A stretch of DNA of 64,000 nt from contig JARVGJ010000001.1 of NCBI GenBank assembly GCA_029762595.1, forward strand, positions 124,001-188,000, in the 5' to 3' direction. The stretch is from Methanolobus sp. Lineage in GTDB: Archaea; Halobacteriota; Methanosarcinia; Methanosarcinales; Methanosarcinaceae. The notes beneath the pieces were generated by a model that was given only the letters and a program-made list of their open reading frames with translations, was not told the origin of the DNA and made no database searches. The position numbers were made by a program, and so were the translations under genes. This document shows, piece by piece, positions 45,501-55,605 of the stretch (positions within the stretch are counted from its first letter, which is position 1; the number at the start of each line of letters is the position of its first letter).

Positions 45501-46019
45501 ATGGTAAGAAAACCAGCAAGTATGTACAGGAACGTCAGACAACGTTCATACACCAGAAGGAAATACATGGGCGGTGTACCAGGCAGCCACGTCATCCACT
45601 ACGACATGGGTAACAAGAGCGCTGAGTTCCCGGTAAAGGTCACACTCATAGTAGACGAAAGATGCCAGTTGCGTCACACTGCACTTGAAGCAGCCCGTAT
45701 CACTGCAAACAGGGCAATGACCAACGCAGCAGGACGTCTGGGATATCACATCAAACTGAGAGTTTATCCCCACGAAGTACTCAGGGAGAACAAGCAGGCC
45801 ACAGGAGCAGGTGCAGACCGTGTATCCAGTGGTATGCGAGGAGCTTTTGGAAAGAACGTAGGAACTGCAGCAAGGGTTTCTGCAGGCCAGAAGATCTTCA
45901 CAATTTCAGTTAACAAAGAGCACTTTGTAATGGCAAAGGACGCTCTCAGGAAAGCCGGCCAGAAACTACCAACACCTGTCAGGATAGTTGTAGACCAGGG
46001 ACAGGAACTTGTGCAGTAA
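45501..46019 (+). CDS. rpl10e: 50S ribosomal protein L10e (uL16)
   Basis: A 172-aa protein of the large subunit near the peptidyl-transferase/A-site tRNA region. The start [21 protein letters not shown] and the internal [15 protein letters not shown] are highly conserved. AAGGAGAT lies 7 nt before the ATG. It is followed by aIF2-beta after 24 bp, a translation-linked pair. Confidence 0.95.
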   Translation: MVRKPASMYRNVRQRSYTRRKYMGGVPGSHVIHYDMGNKSAEFPVKVTLIVDERCQLRHTALEAARITANRAMTNAAGRLGYHIKLRVYPHEVLRENKQATGAGADRVSSGMRGAFGKNVGTAARVSAGQKIFTISVNKEHFVMAKDALRKAGQKLPTPVRIVVDQGQELVQ

Positions 46020-46043
46020 ACAAATACAAAAGAGGGATTAAAG

Positions 46044-46652
46044 ATGGAAGATTACGAAGCGCTGCTGGATCGTGCAATAGCAAACTTACCAGACATGGAG
46101 ACTACGGATGCCCGTTTCGTAATCCCCGAACCAAAAATAATGGTTGAAGGTAAGACCACTATCCTTGATAATTTCAACAACATTGCAGATGTCCTTAACA
46201 GGAGCCCCGACCACCTGATGAAATACCTGACCCGTGAGATGGGTACAGCAGGTAAGATCGAAGGCTCAAGGGCCATATTCCAGGGAAGGTTCTCAAAGGA
46301 ACAGATCCAGTCAAACATCGGAGCCTATGTAGAGGAATTCGTTATGTGCTCTGAGTGTGGAAGGCCCGATACCCAGCTTGTAAAGATGGACAGGATTATC
46401 GTATTGAAATGTGCAGCTTGCGGAGCACATAGGCCTGTAAAGAAGAGAAGAGCTACCGCGCCGGTCAAGCAGGATTCCGTTGAAGAAGGAAAAGAATATG
46501 ATGTCCGTATCGATGCTGTTGGTTCCAAAGGTGATGGAATCGCAAAGATGGACAAATTCACTATCTTCGTTCCGGGTGCTGCAAAAGGTGATACTCTTAA
46601 GATCCGCATTAAAAGAATCAGTGGAACCCTTGCGTTTGCTGAGAAAGTATGA
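46044..46652 (+). CDS. Translation initiation factor aIF2 beta with C-terminal TRAM domain
   Basis: A 202-aa protein. Residues 1-135 are the aIF2-beta domain with the zinc ribbon CSECGRPDT ... CAACGAHR; the subunit works with the alpha and gamma subunits to bring initiator tRNA to the ribosome. Residues about 145-202 add a TRAM domain ([20 protein letters not shown]), a beta-barrel RNA-binding fold. The fusion lengthens the usual roughly 140-aa factor. AGAGGGATTAAAG precedes the ATG. Confidence 0.92.
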   Translation: MEDYEALLDRAIANLPDMETTDARFVIPEPKIMVEGKTTILDNFNNIADVLNRSPDHLMKYLTREMGTAGKIEGSRAIFQGRFSKEQIQSNIGAYVEEFVMCSECGRPDTQLVKMDRIIVLKCAACGAHRPVKKRRATAPVKQDSVEEGKEYDVRIDAVGSKGDGIAKMDKFTIFVPGAAKGDTLKIRIKRISGTLAFAEKV

Positions 46653-46731
46653 TGCCTGAATTAACAGGTATCAATCCTTTTCTTTTCTGATGACATATTT
46701 AAAGTAACTGTTATATAACATACGTGTCGTA

Positions 46732-46740
46732 AATATATAA
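46732..46740 (+). promoter_or_regulatory. TATA box of the KaiC-like/radical SAM pair
   Basis: AATATATAA lies about 34 bp before ATG 46770, predicting a start near 46761 and a very short leader; GGGGAAAG sits just before the ATG. Confidence 0.45.
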
Positions 46741-46769
46741 AACACTCGAAAAAGACATCGGGGAAAGAT

Positions 46770-47555
46770 ATGGCACGAGTACCTACAGGGATACCAGGAT
46801 TTGATGAACTCATAGAAGGCGGTTTCATCGAGAATGACGTGATCCTCCTGACAGGCGGACCTGGTGCAGGTAAATCCACTTTTGGCTCGCAGTACCTGTA
46901 TTCAGGAATAATGCACCACAATGAACCGGGAGTTTACGTCACATTCGAAGAAACACCCGGCCGCATAATGAGAAATATGTGGAGGTACGGATGGGACATG
47001 GAACGCCTGGTCAAAGAGGATAAACTCCGCATAATACGAACAGACCCTATCGCATATGGCCGCTATATCAAGAAGAACATGGAAGCTGATACCAACGGTG
47101 ACCATGAAAATGCAACCCTGGAGACGGTGCTGAAGCAGATATATGCAAGCATCCGGGAGATAAACGCAAAAAGACTGTTCATCGATTCGCTTACATCATT
47201 AAAGATATCATCCGATCCTGTGGATGTAAGACATATCATACTTGAATTTATAAAAAATGTAGAGAATTTTGATTGCACCACCATAGTTACAAGTGAGATC
47301 CATAAAGATCCTGATAATTTCAGTGTTGAAGAATACCTCGCCGAAGGAGTTATCTGCCTTAAGGTATTCAGGATTGATGGAGAAAGGATCAGATCCCTTG
47401 AGATATTGAAAATGAGAGGTGTCAAGCATGATGAAGTGCTGCGCCCTTATATGATCACTGACAATGGGATCATTGTTTATCCCTACGAATCTGTTATTGG
47501 CAAGGAAGCTGATGTGTTCTCCTTCCAGAAATCTTCAATTTTAGGGGAAGAGTAA
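46770..47555 (+). CDS. KaiC/RAD55-like RecA-family ATPase
   Basis: A 261-aa single-domain KaiC-like ATPase. RVPTGIPGFDELIEGGF leads to Walker A TGGPGAGKSTF (about residues 29-39), a Glu pair follows in YVTFEETP, and Walker B reads KRLFIDSLTSL (about 134-144). Unlike the copy at 42.8 kb all catalytic residues are present. The next gene, a radical SAM enzyme, starts directly after its stop, so the two are co-translated. In archaea such ATPases act in signalling or assembly; the target is not known. Confidence 0.83.
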   Translation: MARVPTGIPGFDELIEGGFIENDVILLTGGPGAGKSTFGSQYLYSGIMHHNEPGVYVTFEETPGRIMRNMWRYGWDMERLVKEDKLRIIRTDPIAYGRYIKKNMEADTNGDHENATLETVLKQIYASIREINAKRLFIDSLTSLKISSDPVDVRHIILEFIKNVENFDCTTIVTSEIHKDPDNFSVEEYLAEGVICLKVFRIDGERIRSLEILKMRGVKHDEVLRPYMITDNGIIVYPYESVIGKEADVFSFQKSSILGEE

Positions 47556-48758
47556 ATGAAGGCCGATCAAAAAGGTTCAGACAGCAAGGATATCACATTG
47601 ATCTCAATACCCGGGCTCTCGATAAAAATGGATAAAAAAGCCGAGTTTGTCCAGCTCAAGGCACATGGGGCTTTACGTAAAGCATGTGCACCTTTCCTGA
47701 AAAAGATCAATCAGCGTTTAAAAGAAGAAAAACCTGCCTTTGTTAATGATGAAAGTGTGGTAGCTTCCACATGGCTTCCACCCATCCCAAGTAAAGCTTT
47801 CAACAGGTTGTTACTGGCTGAGATCCAGATAGCTCTTGGAAGATATATCCCTGAAACCGTTTCCTTTGAGATCACACGCAACTGCAAATGTAATTGTGAA
47901 CACTGTGTGGTCAGCGGAGGAGAAGGTGACCTTGATATCGACACTATGAAAAAGGCCATAGACGATGTACTTGACATGGGTGCGATGGTGATAGTCTTCA
48001 CAGAGGGGGACCCCATGCTGCGTGAAGACATATATGAACTGATAGATTATGTGGACAAGGAACGTGCCATAGTCAACATGTACACTCCGGGAACAGAGAT
48101 GACAGCTGAAAATGCAAAACGTCTAAAGGATGCCGGGCTGCACAACCTGCTGGTAAGTACCTACTCCACTGACCCATTAAAACATAATGCTGTACGCCGT
48201 CTGGATGGGGCTTTTGAGATGGCTACAAACGCGATGAAGATGGGACTTGAGGCAGGATTGCTTGTTACAATGGCAACTCATGTCTCGCCAAAGAACATAG
48301 ACGAATTACCTGCAATGTATGAACTTGCCAGAGACATAGGAGTACATGAGTTTTCGCTCTGGGAATCCGTACCAAAGAAAAAAGATGATCCGATCATCAC
48401 AGAGAGGGACAGGCAGAAAGTGCTTGAAATGTACAACCGCATAAATTCCACAAAAGGTGGGCCACGTATCTTTGCAAACACCTACTTTGAAGGAGAGATG
48501 CTCGGATGTATGGCAGGACAGAGATGGATGCATGTATGTGTCGACGGACAGGTAAAAGCATGCCCATACATTCCATTCAGCTATGGCAACATACAGAACA
48601 GCTCCATAAAGGACATCTGGAGCAAGATACGCAAGGATAAGCACTTCAGAGGCCAGCGCAGTACATGCCTGATGCAGGAGCCTGAGTACCTCCGGCTTGT
48701 GGATAAGATACCTGAAGGCGCATCCAAACCTTACGATATAGAAAAGATCGAGTCTTGA
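47556..48758 (+). CDS. Radical SAM enzyme with C-terminal Cys cluster (SPASM/twitch-like)
   Basis: A 400-aa radical SAM protein. The cluster motif C-x3-C-x2-C reads NCKCNCEHC at about residues 109-117. A GDPML element and later a Cys-rich C-terminus (GCMAGQRWMHVCVDGQVKAC, near residues 318-338, plus a Cys near 370) could hold one further [4Fe-4S] cluster. It has about 95 N-terminal residues ahead of the barrel. SPASM-type enzymes modify peptides or heme/quinone precursors; no small peptide substrate gene is obvious next to it. Coupled to the KaiC-like ATPase; substrate unknown. Confidence 0.85.
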   Translation: MKADQKGSDSKDITLISIPGLSIKMDKKAEFVQLKAHGALRKACAPFLKKINQRLKEEKPAFVNDESVVASTWLPPIPSKAFNRLLLAEIQIALGRYIPETVSFEITRNCKCNCEHCVVSGGEGDLDIDTMKKAIDDVLDMGAMVIVFTEGDPMLREDIYELIDYVDKERAIVNMYTPGTEMTAENAKRLKDAGLHNLLVSTYSTDPLKHNAVRRLDGAFEMATNAMKMGLEAGLLVTMATHVSPKNIDELPAMYELARDIGVHEFSLWESVPKKKDDPIITERDRQKVLEMYNRINSTKGGPRIFANTYFEGEMLGCMAGQRWMHVCVDGQVKACPYIPFSYGNIQNSSIKDIWSKIRKDKHFRGQRSTCLMQEPEYLRLVDKIPEGASKPYDIEKIES

Positions 48759-49030
48759 ACCTATCCTTTGCTTTGGCCTTACTTGCCGGATACCACCTGC
48801 ATCAAGACCTATCAGCTGTTTTTTGCCTGTAAGCTTAGCACAGCCACATTATGCGATATAGGCACACATCTAAAAATATCAAGGTTTGTAAAATACAGGA
48901 TGTTTTCCAGAATTTTCCCCAATATTTGCAATAAGAAGCTTTACATATCACAACGTATTTTTACTAACAATTTTAAGTGCCAGGCACTAAATAAAAAAGA
49001 TCCGACAAACAGAGGAGCAAGAGGCAATAC

Positions 49031-50329
49031 ATGAACATGAAGATCGACCCCTGGAGTGCATTGAACATTGACGATTATTCCAAGTTGTTCGATGAATTCG
49101 GAATACTGCCATTTGATGATATGCTCAGGGAGATCGAGAATCCTCACAAGTTCATGAATCGTAAGATCATATTCGGACATCGTAGTTATGACCTCATAAC
49201 CGATGCCATGAAGAACAAAAAACCATTCTCGGTCATGAGCGGATTCATGCCTTCCGGGAAGATCCATCTCGGGCACAAAATGGTCATGGAAGAGATCATA
49301 TGGCACCAGCAGCAGGGTGCTGATGCATTTGTAGGGATCGCGGACCGTGAGGCACATTCTGTCAGGGGCATGCCCTGGGAAAAATGCCGGGACATCGGCA
49401 TAAACGAGTATATTATTAGTCTTATTGCTCTTGGATTTAATCCAGAAGGCCATATATATTTCCAATCTGGCTCAAAACAGGTAAAAGACCTGGCATTCGA
49501 ACTTGGTTCAAGGGCCAACTTCTCCGAACTCAGTGCGATCTACGGGTTCACAGGCGAGACCAGTGTCTCGCATATGCTTAGCGCAGTGACCCAGAGTGCA
49601 GACATACTCCATCCTCAGCTGGAAGAGTACGGAGGACCAAAGCCAACTGTCATCCCCGTTGGCGCGGACCAGGACCCGCACATTCGCCTTACAAGAGGCC
49701 TTGGTCACAAAATGAACATGTTCAAGATAGAAGGACGGGAAGATAAGGACGGGATCAGATATATGAGCGTTCGCAGCAAAGCAGCTCCGCAAGACGCCCT
49801 GAAAGAGCTGAAAGAACGCATTCCCGGCAGGGCTAAACTTTTTGAAGGACATGTGGATGTGTTTGATACTGATAACTTTGAAATGCTTCTGAATACTGTC
49901 AGGCAGGTAGAGCTTGAATTCGGAGGATATGCATTCGTGCCTCCTTCTTCCACATACCATCGCTTCATGTCAGGATTGCAGGGCGGCAAGATGTCAAGCA
50001 GCGTTCCCGACAGTTATATTTCACTTACCGAAGACCCAAAAGGTGCAGCAAAGAAGGTTAAAAGGGCAAAGACCGGAGGCAGGATGACCCTTGAGGAGCA
50101 AAAAAAACTTGGCGGTGAGCCAGAGAAATGCTCGGTCTATGAGATGTTCCTTTTCCACCTTGTGGAGGATGACGGGGAACTTGCCCAGATATATACCGAA
50201 TGTCGCCAGGGAAGCAGGGTTTGTGGCAATTGTAAAGCCCTTGCTGCACAAAGGACGGAAAAGTTCCTCAAAGAGCATCAGGAACTGCGGGAAGTCGCAA
50301 AGGACAGACTTGATGAGTACGGATTATGA
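49031..50329 (+). CDS. trpS: Tryptophanyl-tRNA synthetase
   Basis: Class I synthetase charging tRNA-Trp. The HIGH-type motif is in [12 protein letters not shown] (about residues 75-86) and the KMSKS-type motif in [10 protein letters not shown] (about 318-327); [12 protein letters not shown] is typical of archaeal TrpRS. Length 432 aa. A second in-frame ATG lies two codons after the first. It is followed by pheS after 21 bp. Confidence 0.95.
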   Translation: MNMKIDPWSALNIDDYSKLFDEFGILPFDDMLREIENPHKFMNRKIIFGHRSYDLITDAMKNKKPFSVMSGFMPSGKIHLGHKMVMEEIIWHQQQGADAFVGIADREAHSVRGMPWEKCRDIGINEYIISLIALGFNPEGHIYFQSGSKQVKDLAFELGSRANFSELSAIYGFTGETSVSHMLSAVTQSADILHPQLEEYGGPKPTVIPVGADQDPHIRLTRGLGHKMNMFKIEGREDKDGIRYMSVRSKAAPQDALKELKERIPGRAKLFEGHVDVFDTDNFEMLLNTVRQVELEFGGYAFVPPSSTYHRFMSGLQGGKMSSSVPDSYISLTEDPKGAAKKVKRAKTGGRMTLEEQKKLGGEPEKCSVYEMFLFHLVEDDGELAQIYTECRQGSRVCGNCKALAAQRTEKFLKEHQELREVAKDRLDEYGL

Positions 50330-50350
50330 TGAACAATTACAGGTGTGATT

Positions 50351-51829
50351 ATGAGCTCCCAATATAACCTTACATCCAACGAGAAGAATGCACTGCTTAA
50401 ACTGGAAAAACTAGAATATGCAAGCCCCGGTGAACTGGCTGACAAAGCAGGGATGAAAATGGAAACTGCAATGCAGGCTGCGTTTTTGCTAGAGGAGAAA
50501 GGACTTGCGCAGGTAGAGGAAACAGTAACCGAGATCTTTGAACTTACAAAGGAAGGCGAGAAATATGCAGATGAAGGCCTGCCTGAAAGACAGATCATCA
50601 AAGCGGTTTCAAAACCTGTTTCCATGGATGAGCTCAAAGAGAAGTTCAATCCTGCAGTTGTGGGTATTGCAACAGGATGGATGCGTCGCAAAGGCTGGGC
50701 AAGCATAGATAAAGGAATGATCCTTCCAACAGGCAATTGTGGTACTGGCCCGGACGAGCAGGTCCTTGCAATGTTTGCAGGGGAAAAGAAGACAGTTGAG
50801 GAGCTGGGAGCAGATAAGAGTGTCATAGGAGACCTGATAAAACGTAAGCTTGTTTCAAAGATAGAAGACAAAGAAAGGAAAATAACAATCACACAAAAAG
50901 GCAAGGACCTTGTTGCAGAAGGAATTGTTGTCGAGGAGGAACTGGCACAGATCAGTTCCGAACTCCTGAAAAGTGGTGAGTGGAAGAACAGGAAGTTCAG
51001 GCCTTACAACATCCACACAGCACCAAGACCCATATATGGTGCAAAGATACACCCCTACCAGCGCCTCATAGACCAGATGAGACGTATTTTCCTGGATATG
51101 GGATTCACTGAGATCAAGGGCGAAGTGGTACAGAGTTCTTTCTGGAACTTCGATTCACTTTTCCAGCCCCAGGACCATCCTGCAAGGGAAATGCAGGATA
51201 CGTTCCATCTTTCAAGTATATCAGAACTCCCGGAAGAATACAAGGACAGCGTATGTGCTGCACACGAGAATGGCGGGGAAACCGGATCAACCGGATGGGG
51301 TAGCAAGTGGAGCGAGGAAATTGCCTGCAGGAACGTTCTCAGGACACATACCACTGCACTGACCATCAAATACCTTGCAGACAACCCCGAACCTCCGGTC
51401 AAGGCCTTCTCCATAGACAGAGCCTACCGCAGGGAGACCATCGACCCCACACATACGCCTGAGTTCGAGCAGCTTGAGGGTGTTGTGATGGACAGGGACA
51501 TGTCATTCTCAAACCTTCTGGGATGCCTTTCCGAGTTCTACCACAGAATGGGCTTTGAAGATGTGCGCTTCCGGCCCGGATATTTCCCATACACAGAACC
51601 AAGTGTAGAGCCAGAAGTATATGTGGAAGGTCTGGGCTGGGTGGAACTGGGAGGAGCAGGTGTTTTCAGGAGAGAGGTCACCTATCCCCTGGGCATCAGA
51701 TATCCTGTACTTGCATGGGGCCTTGGTGTTAGCCGCCTTGCCATGCTTAAACTGGGACTCAAGGACCTGCGCCAGTTGTATCACTCAGATATCGACTGGC
51801 TGCGCAAGAGCGAGGTATGCCAGCTTTAG
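50351..51829 (+). CDS. pheS: Phenylalanyl-tRNA synthetase alpha subunit
   Basis: Class II synthetase, 492 aa. An N-terminal winged-helix region (about 1-200) precedes the catalytic core. Motif 2 is in [14 protein letters not shown], a [11 protein letters not shown] segment is phenylalanine-specific, and motif 3 reads [13 protein letters not shown]. The ATG at 50351 has AGGTG 5 nt upstream; the in-frame GTG at 50345 does not. The beta subunit gene pheT is not adjacent. The stop codon lies in a strong hairpin. Confidence 0.95.
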   Translation: MSSQYNLTSNEKNALLKLEKLEYASPGELADKAGMKMETAMQAAFLLEEKGLAQVEETVTEIFELTKEGEKYADEGLPERQIIKAVSKPVSMDELKEKFNPAVVGIATGWMRRKGWASIDKGMILPTGNCGTGPDEQVLAMFAGEKKTVEELGADKSVIGDLIKRKLVSKIEDKERKITITQKGKDLVAEGIVVEEELAQISSELLKSGEWKNRKFRPYNIHTAPRPIYGAKIHPYQRLIDQMRRIFLDMGFTEIKGEVVQSSFWNFDSLFQPQDHPAREMQDTFHLSSISELPEEYKDSVCAAHENGGETGSTGWGSKWSEEIACRNVLRTHTTALTIKYLADNPEPPVKAFSIDRAYRRETIDPTHTPEFEQLEGVVMDRDMSFSNLLGCLSEFYHRMGFEDVRFRPGYFPYTEPSVEPEVYVEGLGWVELGGAGVFRREVTYPLGIRYPVLAWGLGVSRLAMLKLGLKDLRQLYHSDIDWLRKSEVCQL

Positions 51830-51837
51830 CTGGCATA
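51816..51837. terminator. Hairpin over the pheS stop codon
   Basis: TATGCCAGC (51816-51824) and GCTGGCATA (51829-51837) form a perfect 9-bp stem with loop TTTA; the stop codon TAG is part of it. It lies 40 bp from the end of the convergent DUF362 gene and may act as terminator or 3' stabiliser for either strand. Confidence 0.5.
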
Positions 51838-51876
51838 TATGATCCCACCAAAGCATCGCTGCGTCTGCCTTAATGC

Positions 51877-53004
51877 CTATTTTCTGGCCATGGTAACTAT
51901 TTTTGCCAGCCAGGAGCTCTCTATTCCCACGGCATTTTCCGGACAGAGCTCGCGGCAGCAATAGCACATAATACATTTTTCCCTGTTTATTTCCAGATGG
52001 CCATTGATCTTCCCTATTGCATCCACAGAACAATTCCTGACGCATGCACCGCAAAGCACACATTTTGTTGTATCTATCACAGGCCGCATTTCAAAGTATC
52101 TGCCAAAGAACCGGGTTATAAACGGCGGAGCATTGAAGAGTATGCCAGCACTTGATGGTTTGTAATTCTTTTTTACCTCAGCAGAATCGATTCCCATTGT
52201 TTTGGGATCCGAATTGCCAAATCCCCGCTCAAGTGCTGCAACAGTGGTTGGAACTGAAAAAGGATCAATTCCCATGATATCAGAAGCTACCACATCCAGC
52301 GACACGCAATCAAAGGATGCCATTACTACACCGCTCTTCACTGGTATCCCGTGGGCGGGACCATTACCTTCCATCCCAATAACACCGTCCATTACTGCAA
52401 GATGGGGCTTTACTACCGAATAAAGATCCACCACAGCTTCGCCAAACAATTTCCTGTCGGCCAGCAGATGCATTTCCTTCCTGGTCCGCAGTGGCAATGC
52501 ACCGAACATGTTCTTGACAGCACCCGTATAACGGGTCAGTTCGTGGGTCTTCATCTTTGGCAGGGATATTAGCACGTCGGCATCCAGCACAGCTTTAGAT
52601 ATAAATAGCCTGGGAAAATGAATGGCATCCGGCACCTCCACTTCCACATAGCCCCCGGTCTGAAAATTAATGAGCTCAACGTCGTGCTTCTTTGATACTT
52701 CCGCCATGCCAGATACCCTAAAGGCATCAGCCGTTGCCCCGGGGTGGGTCATGCCCGAACCATCCCCTATAACCGGAATTCCACCGGCTTCCTTCACAAG
52801 CTCACACATTGCGGCAACAACAGAAGGGTGAGTTGTGACGGCATCCTCGGGTCTGCGGGCGGCGAGCACGTTGGGCTTGAGAAGCACACGGTCACCTTCA
52901 GAGATGATGGGACCCATGCCACCAATCATAGACACCACTTCATCCACAACTTTTCCAGATTTAGAATAATCATCACATCTGAGAATCGAGACTTTGAGAT
53001 CCAT
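51877..53004 (-). CDS. DUF362 protein with two [4Fe-4S] ferredoxin motifs
   Basis: A 375-aa protein. The N-terminal 290 residues are a DUF362 domain (LLKPNVLAARRPEDAVTTHP, PKMKTHELTRYTGAVKNMFG, MEGNGPAHG). The C-terminus carries CVLCGACVRNC and CIMCYCCRELCP, a bacterial-type ferredoxin pair. The family may act in electron transfer or Fe-S proteins; no enzyme activity is known to me. The ATG at 53004 (MDLKVS) is used; 17 more codons are open upstream. Monocistronic. Confidence 0.87.
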   Translation of the reverse strand: MDLKVSILRCDDYSKSGKVVDEVVSMIGGMGPIISEGDRVLLKPNVLAARRPEDAVTTHPSVVAAMCELVKEAGGIPVIGDGSGMTHPGATADAFRVSGMAEVSKKHDVELINFQTGGYVEVEVPDAIHFPRLFISKAVLDADVLISLPKMKTHELTRYTGAVKNMFGALPLRTRKEMHLLADRKLFGEAVVDLYSVVKPHLAVMDGVIGMEGNGPAHGIPVKSGVVMASFDCVSLDVVASDIMGIDPFSVPTTVAALERGFGNSDPKTMGIDSAEVKKNYKPSSAGILFNAPPFITRFFGRYFEMRPVIDTTKCVLCGACVRNCSVDAIGKINGHLEINREKCIMCYCCRELCPENAVGIESSWLAKIVTMARK

Positions 53005-53171
53005 GTATGCAATGGTAAGGACCCTGGATTGAAATAGGTATTGAAAAAATACCATTTGTAGGAGTAATTTACTGATATGGGAACAATGAAAGATACATAT
53101 ATCATTATTATAATTATAATGACTCCTTTAATATGTTCGGAAAGTATAAGAACATTGAAGAAGAAATAGAA

Positions 53172-53184
53172 CAATAGTCTATTG
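53172..53184. promoter_or_regulatory. Palindrome upstream of the PEF-CTERM gene
   Basis: CAATAGTCTATTG is a 6-bp inverted repeat about a central base, 37 bp before the ATG. It may be an operator; no regulator is evident. Confidence 0.25.
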
Positions 53185-53220
53185 TAAGGACTAAATTAAC
53201 ACAAAGAAAGGTGGTACAAA

Positions 53221-53709
53221 ATGAAGAAAGTAATAACCATTATGATAATGTTTATGATGTTGGGATGTATTCCACTTGCTGCAGCAGTTGTTGCATGGGA
53301 TGGACAAGTGGAGTGGAGTGGACAGGGCATAGATTCATTGAGGTGCGACAAACTCGGAGAAAGTCCTGAGCGTACTGAAGCTGGATGGATGCACTGGATA
53401 GTTACTCAAGCAGGCAACGTAGAAGATGCTGAGCTTGTGCTCGGTGGCTCTGGAAGTGGAGCGTACGAACCAACAAAATATGGACCTGTAATAGAATTCT
53501 TTACACCCTATTATGATGTTGACGAGCTTGAAGCAACTTTGCATTATGAAGGAACACTTGATGTTAATTCACAGCTTGTCCTTTCTGACTACTGCCCCGG
53601 CGAGAACGGCAATGGCGGCATAGAAGAAATCCCTGAGTTCCCGACAATTGCACTTCCAATAGCTGCAATTCTTGGACTGGCTTTCTTCTTCCAGCGCAGA
53701 AAGGAGTGA
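53221..53709 (+). CDS. Secreted PEF-CTERM sorting-signal protein
   Basis: A 162-aa surface protein. A signal peptide covers residues 1-22 (ending LAAAVVA). The body is small, acidic and beta-rich with two or three Cys. The C-terminus has the PEF-CTERM signal: IPEFPTIALPIAAILG, a hydrophobic helix, then basic RRKE. Such tails are cut by an archaeosortase, which leaves the protein anchored or lipid-modified. GAAAGGTGG precedes the ATG. The processing enzyme is not in the window. Confidence 0.87.
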   Translation: MKKVITIMIMFMMLGCIPLAAAVVAWDGQVEWSGQGIDSLRCDKLGESPERTEAGWMHWIVTQAGNVEDAELVLGGSGSGAYEPTKYGPVIEFFTPYYDVDELEATLHYEGTLDVNSQLVLSDYCPGENGNGGIEEIPEFPTIALPIAAILGLAFFFQRRKE

Positions 53710-53737
53710 TTACACTCCTTTTAATCTTTTTTATTTT
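53701..53737 (+). terminator. Intrinsic-type terminator of the PEF-CTERM gene
   Basis: AAGGAGTG (53701-53708) and CACTCCTT (53713-53720) form an 8-bp stem with loop ATTA over the stop codon, followed by a T-rich run to about 53737. Confidence 0.65.
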
Positions 53738-53752
53738 TGCAATAATACAAGA

Positions 53753-54499
53753 TCATTTTTCTTCCATTGCTTCTTCGACACTCTTTCTTATGATATAGCC
53801 TGCTTCGTGTAGTATAGTATCTCCTAGCTGGGCGTCTTTTTCCATGCTTGCGGTGCAGGGGTAGGAGTGGTGGGCACCTGAAATTGTTTCCTTATAGTCC
53901 CGGATGTCAGACCATTTTAGCTTTTTGGCAACGAACCAGGTTGCACCGCAGGGGGCATCCCTCAGGACCTCCACATGGGTGAAAAGTCCGTTTACAGGAT
54001 CCGTGGTGATCTTCAGTAAGGGGCGACCAAATCCCATCGTTACGAATTCATCTATATGTGCTTTCCCTGTTATGTCCAGTGAGCAGAAAGGCTTGGGGCA
54101 TTCACATTCAACCCCCATGGACTCAAGCTTAGACCTTACCTGCTCTGTAAGGCCTGCCGGAACAAGCCGGGAATCGTCCACAGGAATGATCACTGCCTTT
54201 GCACCGGTCATTGTTACAATATCAGGAACAGCCATCAAGAGGTCAGGATGCAGGTCAATGGCAATGATCAGGTCAGACATTGGCAGGCCTGCAGGAATAT
54301 ATTCCATGGGTTCCTCTACAAAGTCAGGCAGGTCTGTGCGCAGTTCAAAAATACCCATTATAAGGGGGGCAAAACATGTCCTTGGTTCGCGACAATGGTC
54401 GCATAGTTCACCGCACGAAACACAAAAACTATCAGAATTGACAAGGTTGCCGACAATCTTCTTACCAAACTCTCCCGAATAGAAAATGCTCAGACGCAT
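53753..54499 (-). CDS. DUF166 protein
   Basis: A 248-aa archaeal protein of the DUF166 family, sometimes described as distantly related to thymidylate synthase. The start MRLSIFYSGEFGKK, a Cys-rich segment CVSCGELCDHCREPRTC (about residues 26-42), and HVEVLRDAPCGATWFVAKKL are characteristic. The four Cys may bind a metal or cluster. ATG 54499 is used; the frame runs 16 codons further. It lies 88 bp behind DUF531 on the same strand, so it may belong to the larE operon. Confidence 0.8.
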   Translation of the reverse strand: MRLSIFYSGEFGKKIVGNLVNSDSFCVSCGELCDHCREPRTCFAPLIMGIFELRTDLPDFVEEPMEYIPAGLPMSDLIIAIDLHPDLLMAVPDIVTMTGAKAVIIPVDDSRLVPAGLTEQVRSKLESMGVECECPKPFCSLDITGKAHIDEFVTMGFGRPLLKITTDPVNGLFTHVEVLRDAPCGATWFVAKKLKWSDIRDYKETISGAHHSYPCTASMEKDAQLGDTILHEAGYIIRKSVEEAMEEK

Positions 54500-54586
54500 G
54501 CCAGTAAGTATACGGATGATACTTAATAAAGTTCCCTGCCAGGGCATGCACTGTTTGCTGGTTTCCCGGTTTCCTCATATTCCCGC

Positions 54587-55132
54587 TTATTTTTGGGATC
54601 TTTTCGTATTCACTATGCCCATTATATAAGCAGGTATACATCCGATGGCCGTACATGTTTCAAGGGAGATACCCTGGGAAGTTATATCCAGATGATATTT
54701 TGCAAGACTGAAAAGGTCTTTTGGAAGCCCTTTATGGCCAAGTCCCACAAGCACCAGGAAAGACCTGTTGCGGATTATCTCATCTGCAAGGTCCTCAGGA
54801 GTAATGGAGAATTTCCGTTCAGGTTTGGAGCTTGTGACCACCAAGGAGCCGAACTGGGGCTGGAACCCTTTCTTTGGCAGGTCAAATACGAAAAGGTGAC
54901 GTTTCTCATGCAGCAGCCGCAGGTATTTTCCCGACTCACCTATTGTGGTCTTATCTGCCACATAGTCCACAAGTTCATCGGCATCCATCCTGAAAGGGAA
55001 ATCATATAACGCAAGGGAGAATCCGAATGCATGGCAGATGGGAGCGGCCCTTGCTATTGCCCTGTAATGGGCATCAAGTACCTTGATTTTATCATAAGTA
55101 TTAACAATTCCAAGTGTAAGCAGAGGCATCAC
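54587..55132 (-). CDS. DUF531 protein (possible SPOUT-like fold)
   Basis: A 181-aa archaeal protein of family DUF531. The alpha/beta pattern and the LVLVGLGHKGLPKDL segment suggest a SPOUT-methyltransferase-like RNA modification fold, which is inference. It overlaps the GNAT gene by 4 bp. Function unknown. Confidence 0.78.
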   Translation of the reverse strand: MMPLLTLGIVNTYDKIKVLDAHYRAIARAAPICHAFGFSLALYDFPFRMDADELVDYVADKTTIGESGKYLRLLHEKRHLFVFDLPKKGFQPQFGSLVVTSSKPERKFSITPEDLADEIIRNRSFLVLVGLGHKGLPKDLFSLAKYHLDITSQGISLETCTAIGCIPAYIMGIVNTKRSQK

Positions 55133-55605
55133 CGTCCATTGTCTCTTATATCCAGACGCAAGACAGATTGCTTACACGTATTTAATCTGTTGCATCCGGC
55201 ACAATCATCCCAAAGTTCTGCCTTTTCAGAATCATCCAGCCTTTTAAAACCTGCCTTTTCAAAAAAAACAGGCGACGTGGTTCTCGTAAAAACGAAGTCC
55301 GCATCTTTGACCTGGGAGATCATTTCATACAGCAACATATGCCCGATACCCTTTCCGCGATGGTTGGGATGTACCGCTATGGAATGGATCTCTGTCATCT
55401 TACCGGTCTGCAGGCATGCTGCCCCGATTATTCGTTGACCTTTAAGGGCAACTATAAAACCATCCATCGGAAGCCCTTCAATATCAAGGAAATAAGTGGA
55501 CATGATCACCTGAACAGCTACAGTGTCAGAGACTACCGCTTTTCTGAGAGTGATATCTGATGCTACAGCAGCGGATGCATTATCTTTACCATCATGCAAA
55601 TTCAT
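55129..55605 (-). CDS. GNAT-family N-acetyltransferase
   Basis: A 158-aa acetyltransferase. The acetyl-CoA binding motif is VHPNHRGKGIGHMLL (about residues 75-89). The last 40 residues have three Cys in CAGCNRLNTC, an unusual addition that could bind metal. The ArgA-like or protein-acetylating substrate is unknown. It overlaps larE and DUF531 by 4 bp each. Confidence 0.83.
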   Translation of the reverse strand: MNLHDGKDNASAAVASDITLRKAVVSDTVAVQVIMSTYFLDIEGLPMDGFIVALKGQRIIGAACLQTGKMTEIHSIAVHPNHRGKGIGHMLLYEMISQVKDADFVFTRTTSPVFFEKAGFKRLDDSEKAELWDDCAGCNRLNTCKQSVLRLDIRDNGR

